This document shows, piece after piece, positions 16,612 through 25,646 of a stretch of 45,073 nucleotides of DNA; within the stretch, counting starts at the first letter, position 1, and every line of letters begins with the position of its first letter. A program made the position numbers and the translations under genes. The stretch comes from Rhodospirillales bacterium. Its GTDB lineage: Bacteria; Pseudomonadota; Alphaproteobacteria; Rhodospirillales; Shumkoniaceae. The stretch spans positions 1 through 45,073 of the forward strand of contig JACZKS010000085.1 in NCBI GenBank assembly GCA_014859895.1, in the 5' to 3' direction. Below the pieces are notes generated by a model. The model saw only the letters and a program-made list of their open reading frames with translations. It did no database searches and was not told where the DNA came from.

Positions 16612-16647
16612 TTCACGCCGGGGGATTGGGCGAAAGGATGACCTGTC

Positions 16648-17541
16648 ATGCGCAAGTCGCTTCACGGACCGTTTCTGATCACAGCCGCTCTCGGCCTTTT
16701 GGCTGGGTGCGACGCCACCTTCGACTATGACGCGCTGAGAACCAGCAGCGTTTCCGGCGATGGTTTCGCCCCGGCGCTCAGCCGCGAGTACAAGAGCTTC
16801 GCGTTGTTCGAAACCGATGAGATGATGGATTGGCCGGATGCCGCCCACTTTGGCGAAAAGACATTGCTGGCGGCGAAAGGCACCGTGCCGCCACCGGAAA
16901 AGCTGGAAGATTGGCGGCTGCCGGCCCAACACGTCGGCGAGCTTTCCACCGCCCGCTCGCGGCTGATCCAGGCCTTGGACAAGGGAGCCGGCCAGCGCTG
17001 GCCCAACGAGGCGGCGGTGGCCCAGGTCAGCTTCGACTGCTGGGTCGAGCAACAGGAAGAGAACTGGCAGACCAATCACATCGCCCTCTGTCGCGACAAG
17101 TTTTACGGGGCGATGAAGAACCTCGACCAGCGGCTGGCCGCCGCCGACGCTTCCAGCGGCCTCGAGCCCGCCATGGCGGCCTCGGGCGAAGACACGACGC
17201 GCAGCTTCGTCGTGCCCTTCGAATTCGACAGCGCGGAATTGAACGGAGGCGCCGAGACGACGGTCGAAGCCGTGGCCCGGATGGCCAAGGCGGGTGGGGA
17301 CATGCGGGTGACGGTCGGCGGGCATGCCGATCGCGCCGGGACGGATCCCTATAACCAGCGGCTGTCACAGCGCCGCGCCGAGGCGCTGACCCGCTCCCTG
17401 ATCGAGAAGGGGGTGCCGGCCGAGCAGATCAGGGTCGGTGCCTACGGTGAACAGCGGCCGGTGGTGCCGACCGGAGACGGAGTGCCCGATATGCGCAACC
17501 GCCGGGTGGAAATCACCGTCGATCCCGCCTCCACCCGCTGA
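16648..17541 (+). CDS. OmpA-family lipoprotein
   Basis: A 297-residue outer-membrane-associated protein. The signal peptide ends in lipobox LLAGC (C21). Residues 22-180 form a variable helical region that includes two cysteines (SFDCWVEQQ and ALCRDKF). The C-terminal OmpA domain (about 185-293) begins FEFDSAEL and contains GHADRAGTDPYNQRLSQRRA and later MRNRRVEI, the peptidoglycan-binding signature of the OmpA/Pal fold. It probably tethers the outer membrane to peptidoglycan. Unlike Pal it has a long N-terminal domain, and no tol genes are nearby. The gene is preceded by a pair of direct repeats and followed by a strong terminator at 17581. Confidence 0.9.
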   Translation: MRKSLHGPFLITAALGLLAGCDATFDYDALRTSSVSGDGFAPALSREYKSFALFETDEMMDWPDAAHFGEKTLLAAKGTVPPPEKLEDWRLPAQHVGELSTARSRLIQALDKGAGQRWPNEAAVAQVSFDCWVEQQEENWQTNHIALCRDKFYGAMKNLDQRLAAADASSGLEPAMAASGEDTTRSFVVPFEFDSAELNGGAETTVEAVARMAKAGGDMRVTVGGHADRAGTDPYNQRLSQRRAEALTRSLIEKGVPAEQIRVGAYGEQRPVVPTGDGVPDMRNRRVEITVDPASTR

Positions 17542-17580
17542 CCGATATCGAATTTCTCCTCGGACCTTCTCCGTGACCTC

Positions 17581-17612
17581 GAGCGAATGCGGTCGGAAAA
17601 CCGCCTTCGCTC
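17581..17612 (+). terminator. Rho-independent terminator after the OmpA-like gene
   Basis: GAGCGAA-T-GCGGT pairs with ACCGC-C-TTCGCTC (12 bp with one internal mismatch) around a six-base loop. TTCCTTTT follows. It begins 40 bases after the stop codon. Confidence 0.8.
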
Positions 17613-17727
17613 TTCCTTTTCGACCTCCGTCGTCATCGTCGGCCACCGGCTGGAAACGGCCGTCCGAGCGCCCACATATAGGACGACATTGCCGGCCCGC
17701 AGGTCGGAGAGTTCCGGAGTCTGACCC

Positions 17728-18120
17728 ATGTACCAACGTGTTACCCGCAGCATCACGATCACCGTCGAGCCGACTTTCCTCGAAGAGCATTCGCAGCCCG
17801 AGAAGGGGCATTTCGCGTGGGCGTACCGCATCCGTATCGAGAACCGGGGCAAGGAAACGGTCCAGCTTCTGACCCGCCACTGGCGGATCACCGATGCCAA
17901 AGGGGAGATCCACGAGGTGGAGGGCGATGGCGTCGTCGGCGAGCAGCCGGTGCTCGATCCCGGCGCCAGCTTCGAATACACGTCGGGTGCGCCGTTGCCG
18001 ACACCATCGGGCTTCATGGTGGGCTCTTACGGCATGGAAACGGAGGCGGGAGAACCTTTCCGGGTTGAAATTCCGGCATTCTCGTTGGACAGTCCTTACC
18101 AGAACGCCGTGATCAACTGA
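17728..18120 (+). CDS. apaG: ApaG protein
   Basis: A 130-residue single-domain protein with a fibronectin type III-like fold. [20 protein letters not shown] (abbreviated [10 protein letters not shown]) and [13 protein letters not shown] are the defining ApaG strands, followed by [20 protein letters not shown] and the GFMVGSYGM turn. Loss of ApaG in enterobacteria affects Co2+/Mg2+ handling, but the molecular role is unresolved. A CGGAG site lies nine bases before the ATG. The gap to folE is small, so the two are probably cotranscribed. Confidence 0.95.
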   Translation: MYQRVTRSITITVEPTFLEEHSQPEKGHFAWAYRIRIENRGKETVQLLTRHWRITDAKGEIHEVEGDGVVGEQPVLDPGASFEYTSGAPLPTPSGFMVGSYGMETEAGEPFRVEIPAFSLDSPYQNAVIN

Positions 18121-18181
18121 TCTTCGGCGCATGGCAAGCGCCATGGGCGCCGAGCCCGGCGATGCCCGGAGATGCAAGACC

Positions 18182-18841
18182 ATGAAGAAATCCCTGAATT
18201 CACCGAACTCGCTCAGCCTCGTCAAGGAAGCGAAGATCGCTGGCCGGCAACGGCCGACCCGCACCGAGGCGGAAGCGGCGATTCGCACCCTGTTGCGCTG
18301 GGCCGGCGACGATCCCGACCGTGAAGGCCTGCTGGATACGCCCCGGCGGGTGGTCAGCGCCTTCGAGGAATGGTTCAGCGGCTATGGCGCCGATCCGGTC
18401 GACATCCTCAAGCGGACCTTCGAGGAAACCGACGGTTACGACGAGATGGTGCTGCTCAAGGACATCCGCTTCGAATCGCATTGCGAGCACCACATGGCGC
18501 CGATCATCGGCAAGGCCCATGTCGCCTACCTGCCCGACCGGCGAGTGGTCGGTATCAGCAAGCTGGCCAGGCTGGTCGAGGCCTATGCCAAGCGGCTGCA
18601 GATCCAGGAGAAGATGACGGCGCAAATCGCCAACGCCATCGACGAGGTCTTGCAGCCGAAGGGTGTGGCCGTCGTTATCGCGGCGGCCCACCAGTGCATG
18701 ACGACCCGCGGTGTCCACAAATCCGGCGTCGTCATGGTGACCAGCCGCATGCTGGGCGCGTTTCGCGACAATCCGTCGACCCGACGCGAGTTCCTGGCCA
18801 TGGTCGGCTCGCCGTCCGGCGGCGAAGCCGGGTTCGGATGA
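18182..18841 (+). CDS. folE: GTP cyclohydrolase I
   Basis: A 219-residue enzyme that converts GTP to 7,8-dihydroneopterin triphosphate, the entry step to folate and related pterins. [19 protein letters not shown] holds the zinc-binding Cys/His (HCEHH), and the second zinc cysteine is in [11 protein letters not shown]. The TPRRV segment and the EGLLDTP region are also conserved. I choose the ATG at 18182 with GGAG ten bases upstream; an in-frame ATG at 18131 would add 17 atypical residues. It follows apaG on the same strand. Length fits the type IA (FolE) family. Confidence 0.96.
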   Translation: MKKSLNSPNSLSLVKEAKIAGRQRPTRTEAEAAIRTLLRWAGDDPDREGLLDTPRRVVSAFEEWFSGYGADPVDILKRTFEETDGYDEMVLLKDIRFESHCEHHMAPIIGKAHVAYLPDRRVVGISKLARLVEAYAKRLQIQEKMTAQIANAIDEVLQPKGVAVVIAAAHQCMTTRGVHKSGVVMVTSRMLGAFRDNPSTRREFLAMVGSPSGGEAGFG

Positions 18842-18952
18842 CGTTCCGCATCCCCTTTCGTTTGATGCGATCGTTCAGCGCCTCTTGACCGCCGACGAGC
18901 GACCCGTTTAGGTGGAACCCGCTCCGGAGGCGATCAGGGAGGGAACCGCCCC

Positions 18953-20401
18953 ATGCTGCATTTTCAGCCGATCCTGTATGTGGTCGGCTTATTGCTGGCG
19001 ATCATGGCGGTCGGGATGTGTGTTCCGGCGGCGGTCGATCTCTATTTCGGCAATCGGGGATGGCAGGCGTTTGCCACCTCGGCGGGCCTGACGCTCTTCA
19101 TCGGCATCGGCCTGGCGCTGACCAACCACGCGCCCCAGATTCGGCTGACCATTCGCCAGGCGTTCGTGCTGACCACGCTAAGCTGGTTCGTGCTCACCAT
19201 TTTCGCCGCGCTGCCGCTCAGCTTTTCCGAGTTGAACCTCAGTTACACCGACGCCTTCTTCGAGGCGATGTCCGGGGTGACGACCACCGGTTCGACGGTG
19301 ATCATCGGCCTGGACACTGCGCCGCCCGGCGTCCTGCTGTGGCGCAGCATGCTGCAATGGCTGGGCGGAGTCGGCATCGTGGTCATGGCCATCGGCGTGA
19401 TGCCCATGCTGAAGGTCGGCGGCATGCAGCTGTTCCGTACCGAATCCTCCGAGAAATCGGAAAAGGCGATGCCGCGCGTCACCCAGATCGTCACGGCTAT
19501 CGTCGTCATCTATCTGGTGCTTTCGGCCATCTGGGTGGTGCTGTATTGGGCGGCCGGCATGGGAATATTCGATGCCGTCATCCATACGATGACGACATTG
19601 GCGACGGGCGGCTTTTCAAGCTACGACAACTCGTTGGCCCATTTCGACAACTGGCGGATCGATCTGGTCACCACCTGTGGCATGTTCATCGGCGGCCTGC
19701 CGTTCGTGCTTATTCTCAAGACGGCCCAGGGAGAAAAGGCGGCTCTCTTTCGCGACAGCCAAGTTCAGGCATACGTTGCCGTGGTGGTCGGATTGGTCCT
19801 GGCATGCGCCGCCTTCCTTTGGCTGCGCAACGGCGTCGAGCCCGTTCTGGCCTTGCGCCATGCGTCCTTCAACTTGATTTCGGTGATGACCGGCACCGGC
19901 TACGCGACGTCCGATTTTTACCGCTGGGGATCGTTCGCGGTGCCGCTGTTCTTTTTCGCCATGTTCATCGGCGGCTGCGCCGGCTCGACCACCTGCGGGA
20001 TGAAGATCTTCCGTTTCCAGGTTCTCTACGCGGCGGCGCGCACCCAGATCCGCCATCTGTTCCATCCGCACGGCGTGTTCATTCCCTATTACAACCACCG
20101 GCCGATCCCGCCCGACGTCATCGAATCGGTGCTCAGCTTCTTTTTCGTCTTCATCCTTTGTTTTGCGCTGCTGGCCATCGGGCTGGGCATGCTGGGGCTG
20201 GACTACCTGACCGCCATTTCAGGGGCGGCCACGGCCATCTGCAACGTCGGTCCCGGACTGGGCGAAATTATTGGCCCGGCCGGCAATTTCTCGACACTCC
20301 CCGATGCCGCCAAGTGGATGTTGTCGGCAGGAATGCTGCTGGGGCGCCTCGAACTGTTCACGGTGATCGTAATGTTCAGCCGGACGTTCTGGCGGGGCTA
20401 G
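18953..20401 (+). CDS. trkH: Trk-type potassium uptake membrane subunit
   Basis: A 482-residue integral membrane protein forming the K+ path of the Trk system. Four selectivity-filter loops are visible in order: GVTTTGSTVI (near 108-117), TLATGGFSSY (218-227), MTGTGYATSD (313-322) and CNVGPGLGEI (near 428-437). The third and fourth repeats surround GGCAGSTTCGMK, the conserved intramembrane segment of TrkH/TrkG. A GGGAGG Shine-Dalgarno precedes the ATG. The regulatory NAD-binding partner TrkA is not in this window. It ends five bases before the convergent DUF2336 gene. Confidence 0.94.
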   Translation: MLHFQPILYVVGLLLAIMAVGMCVPAAVDLYFGNRGWQAFATSAGLTLFIGIGLALTNHAPQIRLTIRQAFVLTTLSWFVLTIFAALPLSFSELNLSYTDAFFEAMSGVTTTGSTVIIGLDTAPPGVLLWRSMLQWLGGVGIVVMAIGVMPMLKVGGMQLFRTESSEKSEKAMPRVTQIVTAIVVIYLVLSAIWVVLYWAAGMGIFDAVIHTMTTLATGGFSSYDNSLAHFDNWRIDLVTTCGMFIGGLPFVLILKTAQGEKAALFRDSQVQAYVAVVVGLVLACAAFLWLRNGVEPVLALRHASFNLISVMTGTGYATSDFYRWGSFAVPLFFFAMFIGGCAGSTTCGMKIFRFQVLYAAARTQIRHLFHPHGVFIPYYNHRPIPPDVIESVLSFFFVFILCFALLAIGLGMLGLDYLTAISGAATAICNVGPGLGEIIGPAGNFSTLPDAAKWMLSAGMLLGRLELFTVIVMFSRTFWRG

Positions 20402-20405
20402 CCCT

Positions 20406-21689
20406 TCATCCTCCGACGCACTCGATATACCAGCCGAGGTCGGCCTCGCTCATCGGGAAGGTGTCCCCCGGCCCCGGCCTGAGTTGGCTTTTCTGCGGAA
20501 CCCGGGCAACCCGGGTTTGCACCAGATGGGCGGTCGGCATGCTTAGCCCGGCCCTCCAGACCAGGGCGGTGATTGCCTTGCCGCTTCCCGTGTTCAACAT
20601 GCTGGTGACGGTTTTGAACGGCAGGCCCGACAGATGGGTGAGGGCATAGCGGACGAAGGCGTTGTCGCCCCTTTCGATGGCGCGCACGATGATGGTTTCG
20701 TCGAGTTTGCCGGCATCGAACAGGCGCTGCGCCCGTTCCTCGGCCGGCTCCCAGTCGGGATCGTCGCCGGCGAAGTCGCCGCGCTCGATGCGCTTGCGCA
20801 CGGTCTGGCGCAACTCTCCGACCAGGATCGCCTGGTCCTGGTTTTTCTCAATCAGCTTGTCCATCAGCGCGGCGCTGACGAAGGTGGCGATCCGGCGGAT
20901 GATGCGGGCCGGCAGATTCTCGCGGTCGACCATCGGCGCGTGCCATTCGACCCGGTCTTCGGCATCGATGGCGATCATGTCGAGCGTCTTGCCCGAAAGG
21001 ACGGCCGTCCGGTTGCCGAGAAGGGCGGCGACCGCCTGCACGTTGCGCGAATTGACCACCGCATCCGAAATCCGTTCGCCCAGCCCCGGGCGGCGCGAAA
21101 GGGCAATCAGCGCACCGCCGGCGCAGCCGCCGGCGATGATCTCGAGCAGATCCTCGTCGGACAGTAGCGGCGAGTATTCGAGGATGGGGGCGGAAACCAT
21201 CTCCTCCACGTCGTGGGCCAGTTGGCGAACGATCCGGCCGGGGACGTTGTCGGCCCGCTTGATCTCGTCGGCAATGGTGGCGCGCACCCGCGGCAGGTCG
21301 TCGCGGGCCAGGATTTCCAGGACGTCCATTGCCATGCGGGTCAAACGATCGGCTTCGTCGCGGCTGAGCGTCGGCACCAGCCGACTGATCTTGCGGGCCA
21401 GCTGGTAGCGCACCTCGCCGTCGGTGTCATGGGCCAGAATTTTGTCGGCTTGAAGCGGCGTCCCCTGGTTGACGGCGACCGCGCGCCGCACCTCGGAGGC
21501 TTCATCGGAGGCGAAGAAATACAGGATCTCGGGTTCCAGATCCTCGTGGGCGGCCAACGCCGCACGGGCCTTGACGTCATTCGACGCGGCGATCCGCTTG
21601 GCTTCCTCGTAGTCCGGCTTGGGCGCGTCGCCGGCCTGGCGGGCGCTCTTGCGCTTCCCGGTGTTGCCGAAGACCCACTGTAGAACCAT
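20406..21689 (-). CDS. DUF2336 domain protein
   Basis: A 427-residue soluble, almost wholly alpha-helical protein of the DUF2336 family, which is abundant in Rhodospirillales and rhizobia. The family-typical N-terminal LAAHEDLEPEILYFFASDEASEVRRAVAVN region (abbreviated SEVRRAVAVN) and HDTDGEVRYQLARKI read as HEAT-like repeats. GRIVRQLAHDVEEMVSAPILEYSPLL continues the pattern. The function is unknown; helical repeats suggest a scaffold. A GGAGGTGAC Shine-Dalgarno directly precedes the ATG. The subtilase gene lies 21 bases upstream on the same strand, so the two probably form an operon. Confidence 0.85.
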   Translation of the reverse strand: MVLQWVFGNTGKRKSARQAGDAPKPDYEEAKRIAASNDVKARAALAAHEDLEPEILYFFASDEASEVRRAVAVNQGTPLQADKILAHDTDGEVRYQLARKISRLVPTLSRDEADRLTRMAMDVLEILARDDLPRVRATIADEIKRADNVPGRIVRQLAHDVEEMVSAPILEYSPLLSDEDLLEIIAGGCAGGALIALSRRPGLGERISDAVVNSRNVQAVAALLGNRTAVLSGKTLDMIAIDAEDRVEWHAPMVDRENLPARIIRRIATFVSAALMDKLIEKNQDQAILVGELRQTVRKRIERGDFAGDDPDWEPAEERAQRLFDAGKLDETIIVRAIERGDNAFVRYALTHLSGLPFKTVTSMLNTGSGKAITALVWRAGLSMPTAHLVQTRVARVPQKSQLRPGPGDTFPMSEADLGWYIECVGG

Positions 21690-21710
21690 GTCACCTCCCT
21701 CCGGCGGGCG

Positions 21711-22991
21711 TCATTGGCAACGGGGCCACAGGTTCACCAGACCCCAGCCGAACACATCGTCCCGCCCGGGGGCTCCCAGATCGGTCGCCTGCCGGCTCAG
21801 GATGTCGCTCAACTGGCCGGCCGACTTGGGCGCGCCCGCCTCGATCTGAGCGGCCAGAAGAACGGCGATATAAGGGGTGGCGAACGAGGTTCCGCTCATC
21901 ACCCGGCCGCCGCGCGGCACCGCCGTATAGATTTGCACGCCCGGCGCCGCGAAGTCGATGTAGGAGCCGTGGTTGGCCTTGTCGTAAGGGTTGCGTTGAC
22001 GATCCAGCGCGGTGACCGCGATGACTTCCCGATAGGCGGCCGGATAGGCCGGCCTGGCATCACTGCCCCAGTTGCCGGCGGCCGCCACCATGATCAGCCC
22101 CTTGTCGCGTGCTGTGTCGAAGGCGCGGCGCACGATCTGGTTGTCGCCCCCGGCGACGCTGAGGTTCACCACCTGGACCTGCTTTTCGACCATCCAGTCG
22201 ACGGCCTTGAGAAGGCCCATCCCGCTGCCGACCACCTGTCCGGTCTCGTTCACCTCGAACATGTTGGCGGCCATCAGTTCGGCTCCGGGCAGCAGGCCGC
22301 CCCACGCCGCCTTGCCGATCAGCATCGAGGCGATTGCCGTGCCGTGATCGGCCGGACCGGGGCGCCGGCTGGCGTTATGGAACGAGCGGAACTCGATACG
22401 CTGTCCCTGGAGTGCCGGGTGGGTGGTGTCGACGGCGGTGTCGATCTGGCCCATGCGGATGCCGATGCCGCAGGTATCCGAGCTGGGCGGCCAGCCGGCG
22501 ATGGGGCGGGCCAGCTGCGAGTGGTACTCGCTCATCGCTTGGGACTGATAGATCTGGTGGCTGTCGATGAGAAGGCCGGGGAAGCGGGCCGCCAGCTGCT
22601 GGCGGGCATCCGGCACAGTCGATCCGCCGGGGATGTTCAGACGGACGATTTCCATGTCCAGCTGCTCGAGGCGGATTACCTCGACCACCGAAAAGCCCAT
22701 CTGTCCGACGGCGGTGGCGAAGCCTCGCGGCGGATCGGCGACCAAGAGTTGGTTGGGTTCGATGAGCTGATCGGGCGGCAGGTTGTCGAGGAGCCGCGAG
22801 TCCGGGCGCGGCGATTGCCCATCCTGTCCGCCGGCCTGCGGCGCATCGCGCTCGACGATCTGGCCGCTGGGGCCGACCTGGGTCGACACGTCTGCCGCGT
22901 CGCGGTGGGTTTGCAGGATGGCGACGAGGAACCAGACGACAAGGACGACGGCGAGCGTGACCACCAGGCCGACGATCACTTTCCGATACAT
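21711..22991 (-). CDS. Membrane-anchored subtilisin-like serine protease (S8)
   Basis: A 426-residue protease. One hydrophobic segment (residues 5-26) serves as an uncleaved signal anchor, placing the rest in the periplasm. Residues 30-75 are a flexible linker. Residues 95-150 look like an I9-type propeptide (DMEIVRLNIP, then FPGLLIDSHQIY). The catalytic residues are D184 (GQIDTAVD), H216 (ADHGTAIAS), oxyanion N307 (AAAGNWG) and S369 (MSGTSFATPY). All are present, so it should be active. It is followed by a DUF2336 gene. The substrate is unknown. Confidence 0.92.
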   Translation of the reverse strand: MYRKVIVGLVVTLAVVLVVWFLVAILQTHRDAADVSTQVGPSGQIVERDAPQAGGQDGQSPRPDSRLLDNLPPDQLIEPNQLLVADPPRGFATAVGQMGFSVVEVIRLEQLDMEIVRLNIPGGSTVPDARQQLAARFPGLLIDSHQIYQSQAMSEYHSQLARPIAGWPPSSDTCGIGIRMGQIDTAVDTTHPALQGQRIEFRSFHNASRRPGPADHGTAIASMLIGKAAWGGLLPGAELMAANMFEVNETGQVVGSGMGLLKAVDWMVEKQVQVVNLSVAGGDNQIVRRAFDTARDKGLIMVAAAGNWGSDARPAYPAAYREVIAVTALDRQRNPYDKANHGSYIDFAAPGVQIYTAVPRGGRVMSGTSFATPYIAVLLAAQIEAGAPKSAGQLSDILSRQATDLGAPGRDDVFGWGLVNLWPRCQ

Positions 22992-23120
22992 GCGCCCCCC
23001 ATCTTGGTCCCTGCCTTTTTGTGCCGGTTCATCCGTCCCCGCGAGGCCTTGGGTCGGGCCAATGTATCACGGGTATTGCCCCGCACCAACTTGCGCCGCT
23101 ATGAAGAAGGCATTGCGAGA

Positions 23121-23402
23121 ATGTGGTTCCATGGAAACGGAGTGGGTGGCGTGCCCGGAATTGTCTCGACGGTGATCAAGCTGGCCTTGGTCTGCCTTGG
23201 GGTCGGCCTCGTTCTGGCTTTTTTCGACGTCGACCCGGTCAAGTTGCTGCACAATTTTCCGCAGGCCATCCGCTCCGCCTTCCAGGTGGTGGTGGACATG
23301 ATCCGCTGGGCGGTGCCCTACATCACGCTGGGTGCCGTCGTCGTGGTGCCGATCTGGCTGGTTGTCGTCCTGCTCCGTCTGCTGCGCAATCGGCGCACCT
23401 AG
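23121..23402 (+). CDS. DUF6460-like small membrane protein
   Basis: A 93-residue protein with two hydrophobic spans (about 15-35 and 63-86). IKLALVCLGVGLVLAFFDVDP and the tail YITLGAVVVVPIWLVVVLLR (abbreviated LGAVVVVPIWLV) match the small DUF6460 membrane proteins of alphaproteobacteria, as I recall them. The ATG at 23121 has a modest GAAGG ten bases upstream; an in-frame GTG at 23151 is another possibility. The stop overlaps the convergent deaminase stop by four bases. Function unknown. Confidence 0.7.
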   Translation: MWFHGNGVGGVPGIVSTVIKLALVCLGVGLVLAFFDVDPVKLLHNFPQAIRSAFQVVVDMIRWAVPYITLGAVVVVPIWLVVVLLRLLRNRRT

Positions 23403-23917
23403 CTTTTAGGGGTGGCGCTCAAGACGCCCTGCGGCATCGGGGCCTGGTTCTCGTAGGACTCCAGCACATCCTCGATGACGTCGAGCTGGATGCCCGCCTG
23501 TGCGAACATCTCGCGGGTCTCCTGGGCGGCATGATAGCGCCGCTTGGCAACGACGCGGCGGATGCCGACGCTGATGATCAGCATGGCACACACCCGGCAG
23601 GGTTCCATCGTGCAATAGAGCGTCGCCCCGGCCAGCGAAATGCCGTGGCGGGCGGCTTGGCAGATGGCGTTCTGTTCGGCGTGAATGGTGCGCATGCAGT
23701 GGCTGCGTACCTTGCCATCCTCGTCCATCACCTGCTTCATCAGGTGGCCGACTTCGTCGCAATGCGGCAACCCGGGCGGCGATCCGACATAGCCGGTGGT
23801 TAGGATGCGGTTTTCGCGCACGATCACGCTGCCACTGCGCCCGCGGTCGCAGGTGGCGCGCTTGGCGACGGTATCGGTCATCTCGATGAAGTATTCGTCC
23901 CACGAAGGTCTGGTCAT
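23399..23917 (-). CDS. Deoxycytidylate deaminase-like zinc enzyme (ComEB-like)
   Basis: A 172-residue member of the cytidine/dCMP deaminase family. The zinc site is complete: H79 and catalytic E81 in TIHAEQNAI and C107, C110 in MEPCRVC. The N-terminal SWDEYFIEMTDTVAKRATC and the GSPPGLPHCDEVGH loop match dCMP deaminases, which make dUMP from dCMP for thymidylate synthesis. The ATG at 23917 (MTRPSWDEYF) is chosen; a start nine residues upstream lacks conserved sequence. It is divergent from the MFS gene. Confidence 0.9.
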   Translation of the reverse strand: MTRPSWDEYFIEMTDTVAKRATCDRGRSGSVIVRENRILTTGYVGSPPGLPHCDEVGHLMKQVMDEDGKVRSHCMRTIHAEQNAICQAARHGISLAGATLYCTMEPCRVCAMLIISVGIRRVVAKRRYHAAQETREMFAQAGIQLDVIEDVLESYENQAPMPQGVLSATPKS

Positions 23918-24002
23918 CGGCGTTGAGGCTCCCCGGCTCAGCATGCCGCCGCAGATTATGATGTGGACGGCGGCTGGGGATTATGAGTTAAGATCAATTA
24001 TC

Positions 24003-25193
24003 ATGTCACGCCGATTCCCCCATCCTGTGCTTGTCTTCTCGTGCCTCGGGCATACCTTCGACCATCTTTTGATGCTCATTTATCCCACCGCAGTGCTGGC
24101 CATGGGGGCGGAATTCGGCCGCACCTACGGCGAGTTGATCGTGCTGATGACGCCATCGGTCATCCTGTTCGGGGCGGGCGCCATTCCGGCCGGCTGGTTG
24201 GGCGACCGCTGGAGCGCGCGCGGCACGTTGATCATCATGTTCTTCGGGCTGGGCGCGGCGACCATCCTTACCGGTTTTGCCCGCACGCCGTTCGAGGTGG
24301 GCCTCGGCCTGGCGGCGATCGGTCTGTTCGCCTCCATCTACCATCCAGTGGCCACCGCGGTCGTGGTGCGCTACGCCGAGAGGCGCGGACGCGCGCTCGG
24401 CATCAACGGCATCTTCGGCGGCCTCGGCATGGCGTTGGCGCCGGGGATTACTGGGTTCCTGTCCTCGACATTCGGCTGGCGCGCCGCCTTCATCGTGCCC
24501 GGGCTGGTCTGCCTGGGCGTGGGCGGCCTGTTCGTTTGGGCGGTCCGCGAAATCTCGCCGGCAAAGTCGTCGTCGGCCCGGACGGAGGGCGCCAACGGCA
24601 GCGGCCGGTCGGTGTTGCCGATCTTCGCGGCCATCGTCTTGGCCGGCGTCTGCGTCGGTTTTCTTTATCAGACCGAGACGGTGGCCATGCCCAAGGTGTT
24701 CGAGCAGCGCCTGACCTTCCTAAGCGGCGAGCTGTCGGCGGTCGGGATCTTCGCCGCCGCCATCTTCGTTTTCGGCGCCGCTGCCCAGTACGTCGGCGGC
24801 ATGCTGGCCGACCGGCTGTCGATGAAGCGCCTCGTCGTCCTGGCGCTGTCGATCCAGGTGCTGGTCATGCTGGTCATGGCCCGCGCTTGGGACTGGCCGC
24901 TGTTCGCACTCTCCGTGGTGATGGTGGTCTTCACGCTCGGCCTGCAGCCGGTGATGGACAGCCTGATCGCCCACTACGTGCCGCCGGCCTGGCATGCCCG
25001 TGCCTACGGCGCGCGGTTCCTTTCCGCCATCGTGGTCAGTTCGCTCTCCGTGCCCGTGGTCGCCTGGGTGTTCGAAGCGACAGGCGGCTTCGAATGGCTG
25101 TTCTTCGGCCTTGTCGGCATCGCCGGACTCGGCGTCATGGCGGCGGCGACGCTGCCGACCGAACGGCCGATGGTTGCGGCGCGGGCGACTTGA
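24003..25193 (+). CDS. Major facilitator superfamily transporter
   Basis: A 396-residue protein with about twelve membrane spans. The loop 2-3 motif reads GWLGDRWSARGTL, and the equivalent in the second half is GMLADRLSMKRLVVL. HTFDHLLMLIYPTAV in the first span and YHPVATAVVVRYAERRGRALGINGIFGG (abbreviated RRGRALGING) are typical of the fosmidomycin-resistance-like/FSR subgroup. The ATG at 24003 is used; the frame is open for 69 codons upstream but overlaps the divergent deaminase gene. The Shine-Dalgarno is weak. Substrate unknown. Confidence 0.85.
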   Translation: MSRRFPHPVLVFSCLGHTFDHLLMLIYPTAVLAMGAEFGRTYGELIVLMTPSVILFGAGAIPAGWLGDRWSARGTLIIMFFGLGAATILTGFARTPFEVGLGLAAIGLFASIYHPVATAVVVRYAERRGRALGINGIFGGLGMALAPGITGFLSSTFGWRAAFIVPGLVCLGVGGLFVWAVREISPAKSSSARTEGANGSGRSVLPIFAAIVLAGVCVGFLYQTETVAMPKVFEQRLTFLSGELSAVGIFAAAIFVFGAAAQYVGGMLADRLSMKRLVVLALSIQVLVMLVMARAWDWPLFALSVVMVVFTLGLQPVMDSLIAHYVPPAWHARAYGARFLSAIVVSSLSVPVVAWVFEATGGFEWLFFGLVGIAGLGVMAAATLPTERPMVAARAT

Positions 25194-25256
25194 CGGCAGG
25201 ATGGCGGTCAAGAACCGGGGAGCCGCCTGGGAAATCGTCGGGAGGACAAGCAGACC

Positions 25257-25628
25257 ATGCCGTTCGTGAAGCGCAATGAAAGCGGGGCCATCGTCGCCGT
25301 CTTCCGCCAGCCGGTGCAGGAAGGCCTGGAGGAACTGGACGCCCGCGATCCCGAATTGAGCACGTACCTCTACGACACCGTTCTCGACCTCGCGGCGCGC
25401 AAGGAATGGATCGAATCGGATCTGGGCTTGGTGCGCGTGCTCGAGGACCTGGTCCAGGTCCTCATCGAAAAGGGCGTGCTGATGTTCACCGACCTGCCGG
25501 AAGCGGCGCAGGAAAAGCTGCGCGGACGCAGCGGTTTCCGCAAGCAGTTCGCCTACGTCGAGACCCTCTTCGGAAGCGAGGACGGGGAATACGGCGAAGG
25601 GAACGAGGGCGGCGGGGGTTTTCTGTAA
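25257..25628 (+). CDS. Small conserved acidic protein, function unknown
   Basis: A 123-residue protein resembling a small conserved family often labelled 'tryptophan synthase subunit beta like', a name that I do not think reflects function. The N-terminal MPFVKRNESGAIVAVFRQP and central LVRVLEDLVQVLIEKGVLMFTDLP (abbreviated RVLEDLVQVL and MFTDLPEAAQEKL) are the recognisable blocks. The C-terminal 15 residues are acidic and Gly-rich. A GGGAGG precedes the ATG. Its last codons and stop form part of a terminator hairpin. Confidence 0.75.
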   Translation: MPFVKRNESGAIVAVFRQPVQEGLEELDARDPELSTYLYDTVLDLAARKEWIESDLGLVRVLEDLVQVLIEKGVLMFTDLPEAAQEKLRGRSGFRKQFAYVETLFGSEDGEYGEGNEGGGGFL

Positions 25629-25636
25629 CCCCCGCC
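25611..25636. terminator. Bidirectional terminator hairpin overlapping a stop codon
   Basis: GGCGGGGGTT (25611-25620) pairs perfectly with AACCCCCGCC (25627-25636) around TTCTGT. It lies between two convergent genes; the TAA stop (25626-25628) of the upstream one is inside it. Confidence 0.7.
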
Positions 25637-25646
25637 TTCCTGTCGT

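Noticed and set aside
17365-18288. A 307-codon minus-strand frame spanning the OmpA end, apaG and folE start
   Set aside because: It covers well-supported plus-strand genes and a terminator, and shows no protein motif.
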